DNA from: Salticus scenicus
Lineage: Eukaryota > Arthropoda > Arachnida > Araneae > Salticidae
DNA: 64,000 bases
NCBI GenBank assembly: GCA_963930645.1
Contig: OZ005660.1
Coordinates: 243,044,836 to 243,108,835, forward strand
Reading direction: 5' to 3'
The notes under the pieces were generated by a model. That model had not been told where the DNA came from. It did no database searches and saw nothing but the letters and a program-made list of their open reading frames with translations. Below are positions 56,285-64,000 of this stretch, in pieces; position 1 is the first letter of the stretch; each line of letters starts with the position of its first letter. The position numbers and the translations under genes are program-made.

Positions 56285-59200
56285 ATTCGGATCCCCGCTA
56301 GAGTGCTGTCGTCTCGCAGTGAGACGATTCGTAAAATCTATATAACAACTCGTAAAATCGAGATATCAATCGATTTTATATATCTGCACGGTGCCTTAAA
56401 AATGCTTAGCACTTAAGAGTGAAATGGTCAGCACTTGGAGGGTTAAGGGCCAGTGGGCACGGCCCCATTCATATTTTTTCTCGATTGAAATAACAAAAAT
56501 AATAATTCTTTTGTTTTTTGTAACTGTTCAAAGACATGTATACAAAATAACAACGGCCATCTAACGTTTTCTTAATCTTCTTTCTGTCATTATCATTTAT
56601 TTTTCTTTTCGGCTCTGATAAATTACTAATGACTCCCCGACCAACAGCTACTCCCCTTTCACTTATCTGAAAGAAGGGACGTTTCCGATCGGCCGGAAAT
56701 TGGTGTGTTTATTTGTACATATTTATTTTACTAAAACAGCGGGTTAACACATTTGGCGACGAACTGCTTTATGAGTACTAGCTAGAGATGCAAGGCTTTC
56801 AAAACACCCGGTTTTTCCCAGAAAAAACCGTTTTTTTCCCCTGAGAATTTTGAAATTTCCCCAAAACTGGAAATTTTGAAATTATGAATATTTGTATAAC
56901 TTTTTTTAATTATTTAGCCTCCGATCTTTAAATTAACTTCAACTTTAAGTCCTGCATAGATTTCATTTTCGTTTCCCTTTCCAGCTAATTCGAGCATCTT
57001 CGATGTTTATTCTGAAAACGGAGAAAATATTTAATTATAATTAATGCGATGCTAACACTATCAGTAAGTTTCTGTCATTATTCATTAATATTATTTTGTT
57101 ATGTTCTTGAGATATCCTTTCCATTTTTAATGAGAATTAATAACATTTAATTTTTTTATTCATAATTGGTTTACGAATGTACTATGAAAAAAATTAGAGA
57201 ATTGGTCTTAAGATTTTAGGGAAAAAAGCCCAACTAAATTCAAGTTTCATTAAACTTAAGTGAAGTTTTTAAGAAATTAGTTTGTTACCTGGTAATTTTT
57301 TTTAAATTACAACAAAGAAAAATAAGAAGAAGAATTCTTAAATTTAATTTGTTTTAGGGAAATTTATAAGTAATTCGGAAAATTTCTCCACCTGTTGTGT
57401 TAGAAATGCAGAAACTTTAAAATAATCATGTATAAAAATCAAGAAAACTATATGTATATAAATTTTTGTCAAAAATTGTTCACTGTAGGAAATTTAATAT
57501 CAATTTTTTACAAGCTCTAATAAGAAATATTTATGAAAATAACTTGTAAAAGAAACTATACCACTGCAGTAATTCCATAAAATGCCATCTCTTCTTTCTA
57601 AAAACAACTTCATTATTTTAAATAATTCTTTAGTTTCATAAAGTAGAAATTTTTAAAGAACTTTTCAAATCTTAATTATTTCTCTTCTCAAACTGTTACA
57701 GGAATATGTACATTGCTTTCCTTAATTCTTCAGCTTGTATAATATGGAAATTATATCCAATATTGTACCGATACAGTTATCTTAAATGCTAATTTAATAA
57801 AGAAACCTTAAGTTTCTTTTCAAATTTTGGTTTGGCTGCAGATCTGAAAAATTGAAAATAAAATGATAAATTAATGTTATAAGCTTATCAGTATATCAAA
57901 GTCCTTAAAACTGCCATTTATATTAAGTAAAAACTTATTATATGCTTTAGAGATTTCTAATTTGTTTTTTCCCCGCAAAATTTCCAAAGTACTGAATTTC
58001 CCAGTTTTTTCCCCAAAACTCCCAGGTTTACTTCCCTTGGTTTTAAATTCCCTGGTTTTTTGCATCTCTAGTATCAGCACGCTTTAATTTTTTCGCTGAT
58101 AAACACACGATGGATGGATTGGTTTTACGTCGCACTAGTGCTCCGCAATGGGCAATTGGTGACGGTCTGGGACTCCCCACTTGAGGTGGTCCGGAGACAT
58201 GCTCTCGCAATTTTGATCCTCCATGGAAGGGATGTCTCTCTCGCTTCGGTGATCCCGATGGGAACACGAAGACTGGCCCCTCAGAAGAAAACTATAGGGA
58301 AAAATCTCTCCTTTAAAACATGTTAACCATTCGATTTGCAGATAAAACATGGCGGCTTCCTTCGGCATTACTTTATTTTTTCTCCTCATTGATTTTTCGC
58401 TGCATTTCTTAGTTTACAATTTAAGCGTTTTAAAAAAAATCTGATTATAGTCAAAAATATTTTTCGAGATTAGTTTTAGAGATAAAAGCTCGTATAATCG
58501 TCGGATCCCCGCTAGACTGCTGTCGTCTCGCAGTGAGACGATTCGTAAAATCTATGTAAGAACTCGTAAAATCGAGATATCAATCGATTTTATATATCTG
58601 CACGGTGCCTTGAAAATGCTTTGTACTGAAGAGTGAAATGGTCAGCACTTGGAGGGTTAAGGGCCAGTGGGCACGGCCCCATTCATATTTTTTCTCGATT
58701 GAAATAATAAAAATAATAATTCTTTTGTTTTTTGTAACTGTTCAAAGACATGTATACAAAATAACGTCTATCTAACGTTTTCTTAATCTTCTTCCTGTCA
58801 TTATCATTTATTTATCTTTTCGGCTGTCATAAATTACTAATGACTCACCGACCGACCGCTACTCCCCTTTCACTTATCTGAAAGAAGGGATGTTTCCGAT
58901 CGGCCCGAAATTGGTGTGTTTATTTTTACATATTTATTTTACTAAAACAGCGGGTTAACACATTTGGCGACGAACTGCTTTATCAGTATTCGCATGCTTT
59001 AATTTTTTCGCTGATAGGCACACTATGGATGGATTGGTTTTACGTCGCACTAGTGCTCCGCAATGGGCAATTGGTGACTGTTTGGGACTCACCACTAGAG
59101 GTGGTCCGGAGACATGCCATCGGAATTTTGATACTCCACGGAAGGGATGGCTCTCCCGCTTCGGTGACCCCGATGGGCACACGAAGATTGGCACCTAGGA

Positions 59201-59405
59201 AGAAAACTATAGGAAAAAATCTCTCCTTTAAAATATGTTAACCATACGATTCGCTGATAAAACATGGCGGCTTCGGCATTACTTTTTCTTTCCTCCTCAT
59301 TGATTTTTCGCTGAATTTTTTTAGTTTAAAATTTAAGCGTTTAAAAAAGTAATCTGGTTATAGTGAAAAATATTTTTCGAGATTAGTTTTTCAGATAAAA
59401 GCTCG
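56285..59405 (+). repeat. Tandem duplication of a roughly 0.91-kb unit, split by hAT
   Basis: Unit part A is at 56285-56782 and again at 58501-58982; part B is at 58071-58500 and again at 58983-59405. Shared landmarks: GGATCCCCGCTAGA, GGCACGGCCCCATTC, AAAGAAGGGA, GTTTTACGTCGCACTAGTG and AAGGGATG. The hAT element 56783-58070 sits exactly at the A/B boundary of the first copy. Identity looks like about 90-95% by eye. The paired short frames at 58114-58326 and 59029-59241 belong to this repeat and are not genes. Confidence 0.85.
56783..58070. mobile_element. Nested hAT-type element, 1288 bp
   Basis: Terminal inverted repeats TAGAGATGCAA / TTGCATCTCTA. The flanking 8-mers GTACTAGC (56775-56782) and GTATCAGC (58071-58078) match at 6 of 8. 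The second copy of the surrounding repeat carries the empty site GTATTCGC near 58985. The subterminal regions are rich in CCC/GGG-containing runs such as CCCGGTTTTTCCC. No transposase domain seen. Confidence 0.8.
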
Positions 59406-59944
59406 TATAAGAATTTGAGACCTCTTTAACTAAAGTATTTGGAATTTAAATGAAAAAAGAAAAGAAAGAAAGAAAATGCGATTGCTTTTTTTTCTTTCCC
59501 TTCCCTTCACAATTGTAAAATTTTTAGATGATTAATGGATTTACATGGATATGGACTAAATATCTGCATAAAATGTAATTCATTATTATTGTGAAATCAT
59601 TTTTCTTTTAAATACGATTTAATAAAAAAATCTGCAATGTTTCCTTTATCTTTCTTTCTTCTCTTTTTTTAAAGATGATTGGCCGTCTTATTTATTTATT
59701 GAAATTATTTAAAATTAAGCTCTTAAAGTGAGAAACATGGTATTTTTTAAATATGTATCCACATTACACTAATCATGAATTTTTAAATTTAAATATAAGT
59801 TTTCACAGAATGGTTAAGATTTATTTGAAGTATTTTTTAAGATAAAAACCCTGAAATTCTATAATTAAAAGATTCGGGGTTACAATTGACTCAAGCTAAA
59901 TAATATTACATACTAAGAAATTCAATTTTGAATTTTAATGGTGT

Positions 59945-60165
59945 GCAGTGTTAGGCTTAAAGCCAGTTGAATAAAATTGGGTTCTATACCTGAGTGGTGT
60001 ATTCCCTGTAAAGAGTCTTTCTGTGTGTTACATAGCCCTTATTTATGTGGGTTTCAGTAAAAACCATGGAAAACTCCAAATATATATGTCAATGAAAGCG
60101 ACCTGGTATCGAACTTGGCAATTCCTGTCTATCAGCTTTCAGATATTTCCAAGTTCTATTGGTCA
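59945..60165 (-). mobile_element. tRNA-like SINE, second family, minus strand
   Basis: In reverse this carries a B-box-like AAGTTCGATACCAG (near 60105) and then a body with TTTCCATGGTTTTTAC, matching the family copies at 37632 and 42173. It lies within the large hAT insertion. Confidence 0.55.
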
Positions 60166-60795
60166 GAACATTGCAGAATTTTGCAATTGTAATCATAAAA
60201 TTTTAATTTTTGAGATAATTTTTCGCATTTTTTTTTTTCCCCCATAATGTTAAATTTAAGATTCAGCATATTTTTTTTTCCAACATTTCGTTTATCATCC
60301 TATTTTAACAATGTTTGTTTTTATACCTTAATTAATGAATAGTATTGATGCTAAATAACATATCATACGTTGGGTCGGTCCCCACCTGTGAAAATTTGCA
60401 CGAGCCGCCACTGGTTGCGTAAATATCAAGGCAAATATCGCAATAGTGAGAATGGTTTAGAATCTATCACACACACACACTCACAACTCATGTCTTGTGT
60501 GAATTCATAAATGCTTATTTAGATTTTTTTTTTTTTTTTTCGAAAAACCTTTCGAGCACACTTTACACATATGGCTTTTCACATTCGGATTTAAGTTCGG
60601 ATATGTCTATATTCAAATTGCCCCTTGGAGAAAACTTTCTAGAGCATAATTTACAAACATACGTCTTAAAATTGGAACATACTACATTTTACATGAAAGC
60701 GTAAATGCCTTTTTAGATTACTCTTCTTACAGAATCCTTTAGAACATACTTCGCACACATATGCCTTTTCACACATGTGTGATTGTGAGTAAGGA

Positions 60796-60917
60796 CCTCG
60801 AAGAGAGAGACTGGACATTGGCGCGCCGGCTTTTTGACAAAATTCTCCATTTTAGTGCCAGTTGCTCCATTGCTTATCATTTCGCTGAGAAGAAATTTTG
60901 ATTATTTTACATCATAA
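60796..60917. other. Unassigned DNA upstream of the zinc-finger relic
   Basis: ATTGGCGCGCCGGCTT is GC-rich; possibly more of the zinc-finger pseudogene upstream (minus-strand sense), but no finger motif is visible. Confidence 0.3.
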
Positions 60918-61190
60918 TCAGGGCCTGATTATCCAAAAGGCTCAGGATGCACAAACTTCAACTCTAAAATTTAAAAGGGGGCCCCACAAGGATTAAAAAC
61001 ATGGTCTTGAATTTTTTGTTTCATATTTTCAAACTGAGATTGAATTTTTTCTGAGAAAAGTTACCTAAAACAAGACAAAACACTCACTATTTCGGGAAAA
61101 ATCTAATATTTAACCTAAAAAATCTTAATGTTCTTAATTAAAAAGTTGTATGATTTTAATGTTCTGTCTAGAAAACACCCAGATGTATTA

Positions 61191-61229
<39 letters not shown>

Positions 61230-61339
61230 CACATTGTTTTTTGGTCTATAGCATTTTTATATTACAATATGTAACACGGAAACAAGATTTTCCGAAATGA
61301 AAGGGGGCCCCGAAATGATGCTGAGCTTCCCCTAGCTTC
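60918..61339. mobile_element. hAT-like fragment with GGGGCCCC blocks
   Basis: Starts CAGGGCCTGATTATCC and contains two AAAGGGGGCCCC blocks (near 60978 and 61300), as in non-autonomous hAT elements with GGGCCC-rich subtermini. An (AAT)n run occupies 61190-61228. The right terminus is not identifiable; the gypsy LTR abuts it. Confidence 0.4.
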
Positions 61340-61519
61340 TGTTCGATTCATTATGATCTCTTTAGATTATTATTAATATTACAAATACAAATAATACATT
61401 ATAAAGACGTTGTTTATAAAAACTTACATTGCTCCTAGCTCTTAGTTAACTGACAACCAGTGTTGCCAAATACATATAACAATCTAACTAACAACCAGTG
61501 TTGCCACATACATATAACA
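61340..61519 (-). mobile_element. 3' LTR of the Ty3/gypsy element
   Basis: Downstream of pol on the minus strand a purine tract, AAAGAGGGGAGA, is followed directly by TGTTATATG at 61519, the usual polypurine-tract/LTR junction. The next bases include a tandem duplication of about 37 bases (two copies of GGCAACACTGGTTGT). A plausible CA end falls at 61340-61341, giving an LTR of about 180 bp. The far end is inferred, because the 5' LTR is absent for comparison. Confidence 0.6.
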
Positions 61520-61588
61520 TCTCCCCTCTTTAAAAGAGAAGTACAAATACAAATCAATGGACACATATAGTTATTATATTTTGAAGAA

Positions 61589-63895
61589 TCAGTCTAAAAC
61601 ATAATTATCATATTTTGAAGGGCGATATACATTACGACCACTTCTTGTTTTATATACATTACCTCTATTAATACTATAATTCCCATTGTCTTGCTGGTGA
61701 GTACCATTTTGTGTTATTGTGTGTTCAAGATTAGTGTTTTCATCATTGTCATTACAAAGATCATAGTAGTCTGATAACACTAACTCTTTCTGATTTTTTG
61801 TTTTCCTTATGTGGCACTTGTTGCGTCTTAGCATTGTATTTCTTTTAGTTTTAACCCAATATGACCTTGGTGTTGAATGTTTCTTAACAATTAAAGCAGG
61901 CTCCCATTTATTTTCTACCCACAACATTACCTTTTCCCCTAGAACAAATTCAGGTCTTTCCCGAGCATGTCTGTCATAGTAAAATTTTGCCTGTTTCTGC
62001 TTATTTATTACTTTCTCTTTAAAATGATCTCTAACAATTGGTTTCAATTCTTTTTGTATAATTGGTAAACGTGTTCTTAGGTTTCTGCTTAACAACATTT
62101 GACTTGGGGATAAATTTATGCCTGGAATTGGAGTGTTTCTGTATTCCAGTAAAGCCTCATTCAATTTCTCAATTCCTGCTTTTCTAAATATACTTTTAGC
62201 CACAGCTACCAATTTTTCCGCAAACCCATTTGATTTAGGGTATCGAGGACTACTAGTTACTATTTCAAATCCCTAATGCCTAGCGAATTCTTTCATTTTC
62301 CAACCATTAAATGGTACATTGTCAGAAATTACAGTTTTAGGAATTCCATGAGTTGCAAATATTGGTTTTAATTTATTTATGACTTCAACTGCACTTTTAT
62401 TTCTTAGAAGTTTTATGTCAATCCATTTAGTTAGCCTATTACTAAATAACTTTTCCCACCATATTCACAAATGTCAGTGCCAACTTTCTCATATGGCAAA
62501 TCGGGAATTGTGTGAGGCACAAGAGGTTCTCTTACTGTTTGTGGCCTGAATCTATCACATATCATACATTTGGAAATCAAATTTGCAATATCATTGTCAA
62601 TTCCTGGCCAAAACATTACCTGCCGAGCCCTCGCTTTTGATTTTTGAATCCCACAATGTGCTTCATGCAGTAACATTAACATAGTTTTCCTTAGTGCTAC
62701 TGGTACTACAACTCTGTTATTTAAAAATACTAAATTTTGTTCAACACTTAATTCATTTCTTAATTTAAAACAAGATCTAGCTTCTTTAGGAATTTTATTA
62801 ATACTACTAGGCCACCCATTTTGCAATATTCTTTTACTAATTTTAGCCCCTCATCTTTTAGTGTAGCTATCTGAAATTCTTTCTTCTTAGTTTCAGGCAT
62901 CTGCAATTGTTTTGTTAATGTAAGAACAACCTCAGTAATATCCAAATTTTCATTATTTGTGTGTGCTTCAATGTATGAGCGAGATAACAAATCTGCTATA
63001 TACATAAATTTTCCAGGTAAATATTTAAGTTTTAAGTGATATTTTAAAAGTTTAATCTTTATCTTTTGCAATCTATTTGATAACACGTTAGCAATATTTT
63101 TATTCATAATTGAAACCAATGGTTTATGATCTGTAAGAACTTCTACCTCTCTACCATAAATATAATAATGAAATTTATTAACAGCAAACAAAATACTAAG
63201 AAATTCTTTCTCAATTTGTGCATAATTTTTCTCTGCATTAGTTAAACTTCGAGATGAATATGCAACTGGTTGCCCATTCTGTAATACGCAAAGCCCTAGC
63301 CCATCTTTAGAGCTATCTGCTTGTATAGTTATAAGTTTACTACTATCAAATATTCCCAAAACCGGTGCTTTAGAAATTAAATCCTTCAATTCCTGGAAAG
63401 CGTTTGAATGTAATTGAAGCCACTGCCACTCCACATTGTTTTTTAAAAGTTCCCTTAGCATAGCAGTTTTCTCTGAAAATCTTGGCACAGATCTCCTTAA
63501 ATAATTAAACATTCCCAACACACGTTGCAATTCAAGTTTATTTTTAGGTTCTTTTAATTCAATAATAGCTTTAATAATGTCAGGATCAGGCTGCATGCCT
63601 GATGCACTAAATAAGTGACCCAAATACCTAACTTTATTAACCCGGTATTGAAATTTCTGTTTATTAAATTTAATATTAAGCTTTTTAGCTCGATTAATTA
63701 CTTCTGCTAAAATTTTATCATGCTCCTGTAAAGAGACTGCCGCAATCAGGATATCATCAAAATATATTAATACTCCAGGTATGTCACCAAAATTTTCCTG
63801 ATTGCGCTTCTGAAAAATTTCAGGAGCACAAGAAACTCCCATTGGAAGTCTTAGGAATTTATAGCAGCCAAATCGTGTACTGAAAGTACAGTCAC
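61589..63895 (-). pseudogene. Ty3/gypsy retrotransposon pol, 5'-truncated and frameshifted
   Basis: On the minus strand, pol starts inside reverse transcriptase: FSTRFGCYKF, LPMG and the catalytic YFDDIL are visible. RNase H follows (ADSSKDGLG, IEKEFLSILFAVNKFHYY, TDHKPL). After a frameshift near 62820 comes an integrase zinc domain (HEAHCGI...CMICDRF, H-H-C-C), then the first catalytic D in GTDIC near 62470. A second frameshift with lost bases is near 62430, an in-frame stop lies near 62275, then ISDN and an AEK glutamate complete D-D-E. The last frame (61589-62212) is the integrase C-terminus and ends with RSGRNVYRPSKY, as in gypsy elements. The fingers of reverse transcriptase, protease and gag are missing: homology stops near 63893. 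A recent but dead copy. Confidence 0.92.
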
Positions 63896-64000
63896 CCAAA
63901 AAAAAAACGCCACCCCCCCACCCAATTTCGCCGTAAATTATCGTAGAAACATGCGGCTGGTACCTATCGATCTGTAATAACGTCTAGTTTTTAATGGTGT
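63894..64000. other. Sequence beyond the gypsy truncation
   Basis: Pol homology stops near TACAGTCACCC, which is followed by an A-tract, C-runs and unique-looking sequence. TA plus CAGTCACCC could be the end of another Tc1-type element, but only 107 bases are visible. Confidence 0.3.

Larger units (their letters stand above)
56233..60413. mobile_element. 4.18-kb hAT-type insertion inside the zinc-finger array
   Basis: The ends are CAGTGGCGGTCC (56233) and GAGCCGCCACTG (60413), inverted repeats of the common hAT type. The flanking 8-mers are ATTGCGTA (56225-56232) and GTTGCGTA (60414-60421), a 7/8 target-site duplication. The interruption point lies inside zinc-finger coding sequence on both sides. 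No transposase is recognisable, so the element is non-autonomous. It carries a tandem duplication, a nested hAT element and a SINE fragment, listed separately. Confidence 0.82.
55735..60795 (-). pseudogene. C2H2 zinc-finger array, decayed and split by a hAT insertion
   Basis: Reading minus, an intact finger YVCEVC...HLRFH lies at 60692-60767. It is followed by degenerate fingers with frameshifts, stops and an A-tract (60523-60540). After the insertion at 56233-60413 the frame resumes with HTKEK and an intact finger CKICSERFSHKSFLNIH (near 56150-56205). Next come CKLCSKEFSHLNKH (degenerate), a finger that loses frame at a stop (55922) and continues as LLRIHTRT, and near 55750 a last relic YSQGFSAALYLNTHP with a stop in the linker. 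At least seven finger relics share the HxxxHT-EK linker typical of nucleic-acid-binding KRAB-less arrays. No start, no effector domain and no introns were found. It may be a processed or duplicated zinc-finger gene; it is no longer functional. Confidence 0.75.

Noticed and set aside
56783..58070. Tc1-type reading of the element (TA duplication)
   Set aside because: A TA-flanked reading needs an extra CTAG on the left; the 8-bp duplication with TAGAGATGCAA ends fits better and matches the empty site.
58043..59241. Paired 70-85 codon frames, both strands
   Set aside because: They duplicate because the underlying 0.9-kb repeat is duplicated; the codons show no conservation pattern and no domain.

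Overview
This is AT-rich (about 70% A+T) metazoan nuclear DNA with spliceosomal introns, low gene density and very dense transposable-element debris. The repeat types (Tc1/mariner, pogo, hAT, piggyBac, Ty3/gypsy, tRNA-Ser-derived SINEs) fit an arthropod. The dispersed families resemble ones I associate with spiders, so an arachnid is my best inference, but no single feature here proves it.

Layout. 1-18 kb: intergenic repeats. These include a recurring roughly 1-kb family with hairpin 3' ends (1867-3146, 4366-5255, 5402-5965), a diverged tandem array (6820-9540) holding a foldback element and a Tc1-type MITE, a 200-bp hairpin beside a cluster of AACGTT palindromes (9691-10290), a SINE with perfect 12-bp target duplications (13681-13889), and a Tc1 remnant carrying a young hAT MITE (16262-17986).

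19.1-33.7 kb: the only host gene I can reconstruct. Five exons on the + strand encode a 209-residue Rho-family GTPase. It keeps the P-loop, the switch I threonine and the SAK motif, but lacks the DTAGQ motif of switch II and has no C-terminal CaaX box. Its four introns hold Tc1, pogo, hAT, piggyBac, SINE and possible solo-LTR insertions.

33.7-55 kb: gene-poor. Two related Tc1-like elements (38.6 and 48.6 kb) give filled and empty insertion sites for two nested MITEs. There are also large tandem-repeat elements (42.9-45.0 and 50.5-53.5 kb), tRNA-like SINEs, and two inverted copies of one module 5.5 kb apart.

55.7-60.8 kb, minus strand: a decayed C2H2 zinc-finger array split by a 4.18-kb hAT-type insertion. 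That insertion contains a tandem duplication, and a second hAT-type element sits at the junction inside the first duplicate. 61.3-63.9 kb, minus strand: a 5'-truncated, frameshifted Ty3/gypsy pol with its 3' LTR. Apart from the Rho gene, all recognised coding capacity belongs to mobile elements or pseudogenes. Most open frames in the window are chance frames in AT-rich or repetitive DNA.
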